The notes under the pieces are model-generated. The model was not told the DNA's origin, made no database searches, and saw only the letters and a program-made list of their open reading frames with translations. Shown one piece after another: positions 51,966-59,457 of a stretch of 64,000 nt of DNA; position 1 is the stretch's first letter, and the number at the start of each line of letters is the position of its first letter. Source of the stretch: Pseudomonas lini (lineage in GTDB: Bacteria; Pseudomonadota; Gammaproteobacteria; Pseudomonadales; Pseudomonadaceae); assembly GCF_001042905.1 (NCBI RefSeq), contig NZ_JYLB01000001.1:620001-684000 (forward strand), given 5' to 3'. The position numbers and the translations under genes are program-made.

Positions 51966-54126
51966 GCTCTGTAGCCTGCCATGAACCTTGCTCGCGCTTT
52001 ATCAGGAGCAATGTCGGGCTGACAAACAGATCAACCATTTCAAGGATTTCGGCATGACGCTTGGTGAAGTCGTCCGCCGGTGTCGTCGTGGTCGCTCTAT
52101 CATTTTTATAGATTCGATAGAAATGAACAGACGCTTGCAAACAAGTCCCTGTCTCTGACTCGGCCTGTTCCAGTTCGACATTGGGGCGTGTGATTTTCAT
52201 GAAAGACAACACGGACCACTGTGCTTTTTCCGCTCGTGTAACAGCGCCTAGAGACTTGAAGGCGTTGTGCATGGACAAGATACGCGCCTGGTAATCCTCG
52301 GCAGTGGTTTGTGCCGGGCGGTGTACCGATAGCAAGCCGGCGAGGGCGTTTTTCGTATAGTCGGTGAACGCGTAGTTGGTGTATTCCACGACCCGCTTAC
52401 CGTCGCCAGCTTCAATCAGTTGCGGGCCGTTAACGCCATCCCATGAGCCGCTTTCCTCATCCGTTAACGGTATGATCGGAACCCAGCTGGCAGTGGGTTC
52501 AAAAGCTCTTGAGTTATCTGGCGACACGGAGGGCCAATAGCCGCCTATCGAAGCGCAAATCCGGACATCTTCAGTGAAGGGGCTGCCTAGTTCGTAAGCG
52601 CATAAGGACTGGGGGCGCGGCCCGCCACCTCCGGGGCCACTGATTTCCCAGCCCGGACTCAAGCTTCCCGCCGCGGCGTCCGCTAGCCAAGTCTGCCGTT
52701 GTGCAGGCGCGGCATCAGCGCTGGCTGACTCCGCTTCATTCAGAGGGTGCGAGATAATGGCGGTGATTCCTTTATCTTCGAGCTGGAAGTGTCCACCCCG
52801 CAAGTCGGGATTACCAGCCGCTCGCGTGTTTGAAAGCACTCTCAGGCTTTGGCCAAAAAAAGGCTGGGGAAATTCCTGAAGGTTGCTCCACTCCAGCAGT
52901 TGGCGCTGAGTGTATTCAGGGTAAAAATCAGGAGCGGCAACCAGTGAGTAAGCCACGGCATTGCTTATCCCGGCAGTCTCCAGTTGCGGGCAAGCGGCAC
53001 GAACCCAACCTTCGGCGGTGAAGTCGATAAAGTGCAAGGCTTGATAGCCGCCGTCTTTAACGATCTGCACGACGTCAGGCTCTGAATTCAAATCATGGAT
53101 CGATCCATCGTCACGCCGCTTATAGCGTCGATTAATGATGTATCCACGAAAATTGGGGTTTTGCGGAATGGAAAAGAACACGTCCTTACCTTCATACGTG
53201 GCTTTTTCCACCAGCCTCGTCTTGGGCACGGGGGTCAACAGGCCTTTTCCGTATGCCTGTTCGTTCGCCCACTCAACAAGATCATCGGTGATGACAAACG
53301 GTGGTTTTGAAATGTCTGGTTCCTGCCAGCCGGAGTCGGGAAACCTAAGGTGAAATCGGCGGAGTTTTTCATTGATTTGATAGAACGCCATGTCCACTGC
53401 CAACTCCAGGCCGGCAATGCATTCAGGGCCGTCAAACAGTTTGTGCAGGGGAACCCAGAAATCCTGTGTGTCATCGTTGGTTTGAAACGACTGCGGCCCG
53501 AACGAATGTTCATCGCCTTTTTTCTGCATCGCGATGTAAGGGTAATAGCGCGCCGGCGTTACGCAGATCGCTTGCGGATCGTTTTTCATCCACGGCAGGA
53601 AACCACGTCGCATCGGGTCGTAAACGGCGGGTGCGGTACCTGTGCGAGCAATACCTGTACGCGAGAAACACAGGTCGGCATGTTTTCGATGAACCGTATC
53701 TGGTTTCGTTCGGTATTCAGCGGCAAAAACAACAATGGCCAGCGCTGTTCCTTCCCCGGCCTGTTGTTGAAGACCCGTCAGAGACGGCGGTTCTACGCCG
53801 TAAACATAATCTAAAACCGTTTCTATTTCGGCCGCGGTCGGGTACAGCTCTAACGCCTTGCCATTCGGGTCGGTGATGACATTGGGTGAGGCGAGTGCAT
53901 GGAATAAAAGACTGCGAGACGGGTTTCTGGCTTCAATGCCACGTTGCCCGCTTAAAGAGAAATCTTCGAAGCCTTTAGCGGTTCGGTCCACCGTCAATGT
54001 TCTTTTCAACTCGGCTTCTAACGGACGGGCCTTGATATCGAGTGCATGTCGTAATAGAAGTGCGTGCCAACCCTCATCGGTCGCCAAGCGTGCACAGACA
54101 CCTTCGACGGCTTCGAGCAAACTCAT
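51958..54126 (-). CDS. LodA/GoxA-like quinocofactor (CTQ) amino-acid oxidase, putative
   Basis: A 722-residue protein without signal peptide. The length is close to that of Marinomonas LodA (726). The segment DVRICASIGGYWPSVSPDNS has the Asp-x3-Cys spacing of the LodA cofactor site (D512/C516 there, D520/C524 here), followed by candidate partner tryptophans W548 and W562 near PLTDEE. The N-terminal part lacks the usual LodA start motif, so it belongs to a divergent subgroup at best. The coupled LodB-like gene downstream is the strongest support. The predicted reaction is oxidative deamination by O2, giving H2O2 and ammonia; the substrate is unknown. Confidence 0.6.
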   Translation of the reverse strand: MSLLEAVEGVCARLATDEGWHALLLRHALDIKARPLEAELKRTLTVDRTAKGFEDFSLSGQRGIEARNPSRSLLFHALASPNVITDPNGKALELYPTAAEIETVLDYVYGVEPPSLTGLQQQAGEGTALAIVVFAAEYRTKPDTVHRKHADLCFSRTGIARTGTAPAVYDPMRRGFLPWMKNDPQAICVTPARYYPYIAMQKKGDEHSFGPQSFQTNDDTQDFWVPLHKLFDGPECIAGLELAVDMAFYQINEKLRRFHLRFPDSGWQEPDISKPPFVITDDLVEWANEQAYGKGLLTPVPKTRLVEKATYEGKDVFFSIPQNPNFRGYIINRRYKRRDDGSIHDLNSEPDVVQIVKDGGYQALHFIDFTAEGWVRAACPQLETAGISNAVAYSLVAAPDFYPEYTQRQLLEWSNLQEFPQPFFGQSLRVLSNTRAAGNPDLRGGHFQLEDKGITAIISHPLNEAESASADAAPAQRQTWLADAAAGSLSPGWEISGPGGGGPRPQSLCAYELGSPFTEDVRICASIGGYWPSVSPDNSRAFEPTASWVPIIPLTDEESGSWDGVNGPQLIEAGDGKRVVEYTNYAFTDYTKNALAGLLSVHRPAQTTAEDYQARILSMHNAFKSLGAVTRAEKAQWSVLSFMKITRPNVELEQAESETGTCLQASVHFYRIYKNDRATTTTPADDFTKRHAEILEMVDLFVSPTLLLIKREQGSWQATELE

Positions 54127-54311
54127 GGTGGGCCCCTGTTGTCGTGCATTTTGATTACACAAACTCGGGGCTTGAAGGCAGGTAAACGAGCCGGTCCGAT
54201 ACAGCTTTGCGATGTAATGGATCAGCTTAGTTCAGTAAGTTGAACGCGCAAGAGTAATACTGCGTGATTGAGCAAGGTGCCGAAGCAGCGTTTTTTAAGG
54301 ATTAAACGGAG

Positions 54312-54437
54312 ATGTTTAATCGACACCTCCAGATACTCACTCAGGCTACACATCCTTGCGCCGTTGCCTACGACTACGCCAGAATCCGCCGGCTAGTGCG
54401 CCTTGAGCCCGGGCTGTATCGTTTTCCCTGTCGCTGA
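54312..54437 (+). CDS. upstream ORF in the DUF6124 leader (copy 2)
   Basis: A 41-codon frame starting at an ATG after CGGAG and ending in a hairpin. Its second half (CAVAYDYARIRRLVR then PGLYRF) matches the reading frame in the other leader, with many of the differing codons synonymous. It may be a regulatory leader peptide. Confidence 0.5.
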   Translation: MFNRHLQILTQATHPCAVAYDYARIRRLVRLEPGLYRFPCR

Positions 54438-54489
54438 AAAACAGCGATGGGGTTTGGTAGCCCCGGGTGACGTAAGGTGCATAAGCATC

Positions 54490-54645
54490 ATGATTCGCAG
54501 CGTTTATTCGACTCTGCTTTATGGTGGTCATGCACAGGGCGCTTTCGGGCGCGCCGGTTTCCTTACGTCCCGGTCTACCAACCTGCGCATGGCCGCCACC
54601 CTTCGTTTGGTAGCGAGGGTGATGGCTCCTTCTTTTATGGCGTAA
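54490..54645 (+). CDS. second upstream ORF, stop overlaps the DUF6124 SD
   Basis: A 51-codon frame (starting IRSVYSTLLYGGHAQGAFGR) whose TAA stop is fused to the SD AAGGAG of the DUF6124 gene. It suggests translational coupling. The matching frame in the other leader has two stop codons, so coding function is doubtful, though that frame also ends inside the SD (TAGGAAA). Confidence 0.35.
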   Translation: MIRSVYSTLLYGGHAQGAFGRAGFLTSRSTNLRMAATLRLVARVMAPSFMA

Positions 54646-54657
54646 GGAGTTTCATCT

Positions 54658-55011
54658 ATGTTCAAACCAACACCCAATCCACCGGAATCAGATCCGACAT
54701 CCCCCTACGAATCCCTCGATTCAAAAAAACTCCACGACGCCGCAGACCGCGCCCTCGATCATTACCTCAAGCCCCCCAAAGAACCTGCCCGCAAACCCAG
54801 CAAAATGTTTATCGTCGCACCGGGTGTCGATTCGGAAAGCCTGCTGGCCCACGCCTGCGAATCCATGAAATCGGCGAGCATGATGCTCAGTGATTTCGCC
54901 GCATTGGTGGGCGAACCCTATTGCAGCACGATGCTCGGGATTCAACAGGTCGTGATGAACGGAGAGCTAGCGGTCAATCGAGTGCTGGATAACCTCGATC
55001 CGCAGGGCTAG
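54658..55011 (+). CDS. DUF6124 family protein (copy 2)
   Basis: A 117-residue paralogue of the gene at 7399. It shares the proline-rich N-terminus, an ALDHYLK/ALDFHFP helix, a K/T-PSKMF / TPSTMF motif before a small domain, and the C-terminal NRVLDNLD. No signal peptide or membrane helix. AAGGAG lies 9 bases before the ATG. The conserved leader implies both copies answer to the same post-transcriptional control. Function unknown. Confidence 0.8.
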   Translation: MFKPTPNPPESDPTSPYESLDSKKLHDAADRALDHYLKPPKEPARKPSKMFIVAPGVDSESLLAHACESMKSASMMLSDFAALVGEPYCSTMLGIQQVVMNGELAVNRVLDNLDPQG

Positions 55012-55016
55012 CGCTG

Positions 55017-55049
55017 TGATCGTTCCCACGCTCTGCGTGGGAACGATCA
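55017..55049. repeat. palindromic repeat, CGTTCCCACGCTCTGCGTGG type
   Basis: TGATCGTTCCCACGC and GCGTGGGAACGATCA are perfect 15-bp arms with a TCT loop, 6 bases after the DUF6124 stop. It recurs in Pseudomonas genomes as a third short palindrome family and may terminate both convergent genes. Confidence 0.8.
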
Positions 55050-55059
55050 TCTAGCCCTT

Positions 55060-56370
55060 TTAAACCCGCAACGTCCGCGTCATGCGCAACGCCAGCAAAC
55101 TCCCACAAACAATCACACCTGCCAGCAGGTAAAGCGCCGCATCGGTCGACCCGGTGCTGTCCTTGACCCAACCCACCAGATACGGACTAAGAAAACCCGC
55201 CATCTGCCCCATGGAGTTAATCAACGCCAACCCACCGGCAGCCGCACCCGCGCTAAGCATTGCGGTCGGCACCGGCCAGAACATCGGCAGGCCGGTGAGG
55301 GCGCCCATGGTGGCGATGGTCAGGCCGAGGATGGCGATGGCCGGGTTGGCGGCGAAGTTCACCGCAATCAGCAGACCCACCGCGCCCATCAACATCGGCA
55401 CCACCAAGTGCCAGCGGCGTTCTTTGCGCAGGTCCGCCGAGCGGCCGACCATCAACATGAACACCGCCGCCAGCAGGTACGGAATCGCACTGAGCCAACC
55501 AATCACCAGGTTATCGCTGAAACCCAGATTCTTGATGATCGACGGCAACCAGAAGTTGATCGCGTAAACACCGCTCTGGATGCAGAAATAAATCAGGCCG
55601 AAAGCCCAGATCGCCGGGTTCTTGAACACCGCCAGCAGCGAATCAGTAGCGGTTTTCGGTTTGCTGGCCAGGTCTTCAGCATGATCGGCCTCAAGCACCG
55701 AGCGCTCGTAAGGGGTCATCCACTTGGCGTTGGCGTAGCTGTCGCTGAGCAGGAAGTAGGCGAGGGCGCCGAGGATAACGGTCGGAATACCTTGCAGCAG
55801 GAACATCCACTGCCAGCCGGCGAGACCGCCCTGGCCTGCGGCAAAGTGAGTGAGAATCCAGCCGGAAAACGGGCTGCCGAGCAGGCCGGACACCGGGATC
55901 GCCGACATGAACAACGCCATGATGCGGCCACGACGGAACGTCGGGAACCACTGTGAAAGGTAGAGCACCACACCCGGAAAGAACCCGGCTTCGGCGGCAC
56001 CGGTAAACAGGCGCAGGGTGTAGAACTCGGTCGGTGTGGTGACGAACAGCAGGCAAGTCGACAACGTGCCCCAGGTGATCATCATCAGCGCGATCCAGCG
56101 TCGCGGGCCGAATTTGGTCAGGGCCAGGTTGCTCGGTACGCCGCAGAGTACGTAGCCGATGAAGAAAATCCCGGCGCCGAGGCCGTACACGGTTTCGCTG
56201 AATTTCAGTGCGTCGAGCATCTGCAGTTTGGCAAACCCGACATTCACCCGGTCGAGGTAATTGAACAGGTAGCAGATGAAGATGAAGGGGATCAAACGCA
56301 GGGTAATGCGTTTGTAGACGGCTTTTTTGTCGTCAACGGTGGCCAGGGTAGCTGCGGCGCTCTGTGACAT
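55060..56370 (-). CDS. MFS transporter, anion:cation symporter (sugar acid/glycerate) type
   Basis: A 436-residue protein with 12 predicted helices. ACS-family marks are FICYLFNYLDRVNVGFAKLQ (helix 1), LFTGAAEAGFFPGVVLYLSQ WFP-type helix 4, and SIIKNLGFSDNLVIGWLSAI. Relatives carry glucarate, galactonate, tartrate or phthalate. It is divergent from a CdaR-type regulator and near a glycerate kinase, so glycerate or a sugar diacid is a reasonable substrate. The ATG at 56370 is chosen to start before helix 1. Confidence 0.9.
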   Translation of the reverse strand: MSQSAAATLATVDDKKAVYKRITLRLIPFIFICYLFNYLDRVNVGFAKLQMLDALKFSETVYGLGAGIFFIGYVLCGVPSNLALTKFGPRRWIALMMITWGTLSTCLLFVTTPTEFYTLRLFTGAAEAGFFPGVVLYLSQWFPTFRRGRIMALFMSAIPVSGLLGSPFSGWILTHFAAGQGGLAGWQWMFLLQGIPTVILGALAYFLLSDSYANAKWMTPYERSVLEADHAEDLASKPKTATDSLLAVFKNPAIWAFGLIYFCIQSGVYAINFWLPSIIKNLGFSDNLVIGWLSAIPYLLAAVFMLMVGRSADLRKERRWHLVVPMLMGAVGLLIAVNFAANPAIAILGLTIATMGALTGLPMFWPVPTAMLSAGAAAGGLALINSMGQMAGFLSPYLVGWVKDSTGSTDAALYLLAGVIVCGSLLALRMTRTLRV

Positions 56371-56539
56371 GGCGGGCTCTCTCTTTATTATGATTTTTTG
56401 CGACGCAAGGGTAACGTTGATCGCCCAGTGAGTCTCGGCCACCCCTTGGGTGGTTGTCTTTGTGCCTGAGCACAGGGTTTACGACCAAGGCCTGTGCGGG
56501 TGAACAACCCGTTCCATCACGTTTTCAAGGAACCGCGCA

Positions 56540-57652
56540 ATGTTCGAACTCGATCACGACCTGGCCCAGGACATCGTCGACCGGGCGATGGCCATCCTGC
56601 CGTACAACGTCAATGTCATGGACAGTCAGGGATTGATTCTCGGCAGCGGCGAACCGGAGCGCATCAACACCCGTCACGAAGGCGCGCAACTGGTGTTGGC
56701 CAACGGGCGCGTGGTCGAGATCGACGCGCAGACTGCGATTCATCTCAAAGGCGTGCAACCGGGGATCAACCTGCCGCTGTTGCTCGATCAGCGTTTGATT
56801 GGTGTGCTGGGCATCACCGGCGAGCCTGAACAATTGCGCACTTACGCCGAACTGGTGCGAATGACCGCCGAGATGCTGGTGGGCCAGCGCAATCAGCAGG
56901 CCGAGCAGCAATGGCGGCGCCAGCGTTGCGATGATCTGTTGGCGCTGTTGCTCAGCGAGGCGGGGGATTCGCCGCGGTTACTGGACGAAGCGCAGCAACT
57001 GGGGCTCAAACCGCAATTGACGCGAGTGCCGTATCTGTTCGAGTTGGGCATGGAACACGGCCCGGGCCAGACCGTCGAAGCGCTCAGCGCCTGGTTGATG
57101 TCGCGTTATCCGGACAGTTGGTGCGTGAGCTCGGCCAAGTCATCGTTGCTGTGGTGCCGACCGGCAACACCCGCGATCGAGAACGAGCGACTGCTGGAGA
57201 AGCTCGATGGCCTCGGCTGGAATATTTTGCGCATTGCCGTGGGCGGGCAGGCCGATGGATTGTCGGGCTTGCGCCGTTGCTATCGTCGGGTCGGTGATTT
57301 GCTGGCCTACGGGCGTGATGTGTTGCCGCACTCGCGCTTGCTGACGCTGAACCGTTATCGATTGCCGGTGATGCTCTGGCGGCACCGCAATGACGATGCG
57401 CTGGATGAACTGCTGCGCCCGCTACGCAAAGTCATCGCCAAGGATGGCAACGGCCAATTGCTGGCGACGCTGCGCAGTTGGTGCGAACACGACGGCCAGA
57501 GCCAAGCCTGCGCCGATGCCTTGGGTATCCATCGCAACAGTTTGCGTTATCGCATGGAGCGGATCGCCGAACTCAGCGGCGTCGACCCGCTAAAGCTGGA
57601 CGGAATGCTCGCGCTTTACCTCGGGGTCCAGCTCCTTCCCCAAACCGATTGA
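56540..57652 (+). CDS. cdaR: CdaR-family sugar diacid regulator
   Basis: A 370-residue protein: N-terminal diacid-recognition domain (LDHDLAQDIVDRAMAILPYN, NVMDSQGLILGSGEPERINT), a middle linker, and a C-terminal PucR-type helix-turn-helix (CADALGIHRNSLRYRMERIA). CdaR of E. coli activates glucarate, galactarate and glycerate genes. It is divergent from the permease and 316 bases before glycerate kinase. AAGGAACC is its SD. The 3' end lies in a tandem duplication. Confidence 0.9.
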   Translation: MFELDHDLAQDIVDRAMAILPYNVNVMDSQGLILGSGEPERINTRHEGAQLVLANGRVVEIDAQTAIHLKGVQPGINLPLLLDQRLIGVLGITGEPEQLRTYAELVRMTAEMLVGQRNQQAEQQWRRQRCDDLLALLLSEAGDSPRLLDEAQQLGLKPQLTRVPYLFELGMEHGPGQTVEALSAWLMSRYPDSWCVSSAKSSLLWCRPATPAIENERLLEKLDGLGWNILRIAVGGQADGLSGLRRCYRRVGDLLAYGRDVLPHSRLLTLNRYRLPVMLWRHRNDDALDELLRPLRKVIAKDGNGQLLATLRSWCEHDGQSQACADALGIHRNSLRYRMERIAELSGVDPLKLDGMLALYLGVQLLPQTD

Positions 57653-57695
57653 TACACACGAACCCAACTCCTGCGCCAAACCGACGGATACGCAC

Positions 57696-57810
57696 GAATC
57701 CCCGTAGGAGCTGCCGAAGGCTGCGATCTTTTGATCTTGCTCTTCTCGGGCTCGCTGAAAATCAAGATCAAAAGATCGCAGCCTTCGGCAGCTCCTACGG
57801 GGATCGTATG
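57696..57810. repeat. REP doublet, TAGGAGCTGCCGAAGGCTGCGA family, with extended arms
   Basis: CGTAGGAGCTGCCGAAGGCT arms are extended by GATCTTG/CAAGATC inside and ACGAATCCC/GGGGATCGT outside. Upstream, a direct duplication (CAAACCGATTGATACACACG and CAAACCGACGGATACGCACG) spans the cdaR stop. 57811-57968 holds no gene. Confidence 0.85.
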
Positions 57811-57968
57811 TGTCAGCCGATCGCGGGGTCGTGCGGGGGAATCGATAGGTGCGCGCGCAGTGGATTTTGTGAAAATGAACAATAATCCACATGCCCGCTT
57901 GTGCAGCGGACCGGCGTTATTGTGCATGGCGGCTGGCAGCATGGACGCATTGGAACTGGAGAATTCGC

Positions 57969-59111
57969 ATGAAAATCGTCATCGCCCCCGATTCGTTCAA
58001 GGACAGCCTGAGTGCCCAAGGTGTGGCCGACGCCATCGCGTTGGGGTTGGCGGAAGTCTGGCCGGACGCACACTTGCTCAAGTGCCCGATGGCTGACGGT
58101 GGGGAAGGCACGGTCGAGTCGATTCTGGCCGCGTGCGACGGCGAACTGCGTCGTACCCATGTTCGCGGACCGCTGGGCGCCACGGTCGATGCCGCCTGGG
58201 GCTGGTTGCCACAGAATCACACCGCAATCATCGAAATGGCCGAGGCCAGTGGCCTGCAACTGGTTCCGCCGAACCTGCGCGATGCCTGCACCAGCAGCAC
58301 TTACGGCACCGGTGAATTGATCCGCGCCGCGCTGGATGCCGGCGCGCAACGGGTGATCCTGGCGATTGGCGGCAGCGCCACCAACGACGGCGGCGCCGGA
58401 GCAATGCAGGCTTTGGGCGTGAAACTGCTGGACGCTCAGGGTCAAACTCTGGTGCCGGGCGGTCTGGCCCTGGCGCAATTGACCCGTCTCGATCTGAGTG
58501 GGATCGATCCGCGCCTGGCCAAGGTGCGCTTCGACATCGCCGCCGACGTTAATAACCCGCTGTGCGGCCCTCAGGGGGCCTCAGCGATTTTCGGCCCGCA
58601 GAAAGGCGCGTCGCCCGAACAAGTCGAGCAACTGGACCAAGCCCTCGGGCACTTTGCCGAACTCTGCGCGCAAGCCTTGGACAAAGACGTGCGCGACGAA
58701 CCGGGCAGCGGCGCGGCGGGTGGATTGGGGTTTGCCGCCAAGGCGTTTCTCGGTGCTCAGTTCCAGGCCGGGGTGGAAGTGGTCGCTGAACTGGTGGGTT
58801 TGGCCGAGGCGGTCAAAGGCGCCGACCTGGTGATTACGGGTGAAGGTCGTTTCGATGCCCAGACGTTGCGCGGCAAAACCCCGTTTGGCGTGGCGCGCAT
58901 TGCACGGCAGCACGGCGTGCCGGTCATCGTCATCGCCGGTACCTTGGGCGAGGGGTATCAGGCGCTGTACGAGCATGGCATCGATGCGGCCTTTGCCTTG
59001 GCCAGCGGACCGATGACATTGGAGCAGGCTTGTGCCGAGGCGCCGCGATTGTTGCGTGAGCGCGCCCGTGATATTGCGCGGGTGTGGCGGGTGGCGGCCC
59101 GCAAGGCCTGA
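57969..59111 (+). CDS. glycerate 2-kinase (GarK/GlxK family)
   Basis: The enzyme is 380 residues. It phosphorylates D-glycerate. Family motifs are IAPDSFKDSLSAQGVADAI at the start, PMADGGEGTVE, STYGTGELIRAALDAG, LAIGGSATNDGGAGAMQALG, GSGAAGGLGFAAKAFLG and TGEGRFDAQTLRGKTPFGVA. Full length. GGAG precedes the ATG at 57969. With CdaR and the divergent permease it forms a likely glycerate/diacid utilisation locus. Confidence 0.94.
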   Translation: MKIVIAPDSFKDSLSAQGVADAIALGLAEVWPDAHLLKCPMADGGEGTVESILAACDGELRRTHVRGPLGATVDAAWGWLPQNHTAIIEMAEASGLQLVPPNLRDACTSSTYGTGELIRAALDAGAQRVILAIGGSATNDGGAGAMQALGVKLLDAQGQTLVPGGLALAQLTRLDLSGIDPRLAKVRFDIAADVNNPLCGPQGASAIFGPQKGASPEQVEQLDQALGHFAELCAQALDKDVRDEPGSGAAGGLGFAAKAFLGAQFQAGVEVVAELVGLAEAVKGADLVITGEGRFDAQTLRGKTPFGVARIARQHGVPVIVIAGTLGEGYQALYEHGIDAAFALASGPMTLEQACAEAPRLLRERARDIARVWRVAARKA

Positions 59112-59138
59112 CCAATGCCAGTCAGTTAAACGCAATCC

Positions 59139-59231
59139 ATGTGGGAGCGGGCTTGCTCGCGAAAGCGGTGTGTCAGGCAACATCATTGTTGACTGTGCCG
59201 CCGCCTTCGCGAGCAAGCCCGCTCCCACAGG
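59139..59231. repeat. REP doublet, GTGGGAGCGGGCTTGCTCGC family
   Basis: Inverted REP arms. The left flank AATGCCAGTCAGTTAAACGC resembles the outer arm of the element at 31849 and is partly complementary to the right flank (GCGCTTTAGCTAAC). Confidence 0.9.
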
Positions 59232-59249
59232 TTCTGCGCTTTAGCTAAC

Positions 59250-59273
59250 GAGTGTTTCACCGCTGAAACACTC
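59250..59273. terminator. 10-bp perfect inverted repeat
   Basis: GAGTGTTTCA/TGAAACACTC with a 4-base loop, between glycerate kinase and the chemoreceptor. No T-run, so terminator or operator. Confidence 0.45.
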
Positions 59274-59306
59274 CTGCCTCCCTTGAAAATATTTCTCCAA
59301 CCCCCT

Positions 59307-59333
59307 GCAAAAAACCTCAACCCCGGCCGATAC
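59307..59333 (+). promoter_or_regulatory. possible FliA promoter of the chemoreceptor
   Basis: GCCGATAC (59326-59333) matches the FliA -10 box closely. A weak -35 (GCAA) lies 15 bases before it. Confidence 0.45.
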
Positions 59334-59457
59334 AACGTATAGGCGCACACAAACCAACTACAACAGTGGCGCCAAACTGCAAGGTGCGCGCGCCATCGCC
59401 CGCCCGAACAGTGATCACCGCAAGGATGCTCGCCGCCTCAATTACCGAGATCATCCT

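Larger units (their letters stand above)
54300..54657 (+). promoter_or_regulatory. long structured leader RNA of DUF6124 copy 2
   Basis: In order: an 8-bp inverted repeat GATTAAAC/GTTTAATC (54300-54321), the short ORF 54312-54437, hairpin TCGCTG-AAAAA-CAGCGA (54431-54447) at its stop, hairpin GGGG-TTTGGTAG-CCCC (54449-54464), hairpin GCGCT-TTCG-GGCGC (54539-54552), and hairpin CACCCT/AGGGTG (54597-54621) whose loop repeats GTTTGGTAGC. Each hairpin has a counterpart in the leader at 7753-8128 with compensating base changes. 54163-54299 holds nothing recognised. Confidence 0.72.

Noticed and set aside
52830..53876. Plus-strand frames opposite the LodA-like gene
   Set aside because: Short antisense frames without SD or family features; the minus-strand gene explains the region.
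54163..54299. Transposon end between the LodA-like gene and the DUF6124 leader
   Set aside because: No terminal repeats or transposase remnants; only a simple inverted repeat at 54300-54321.
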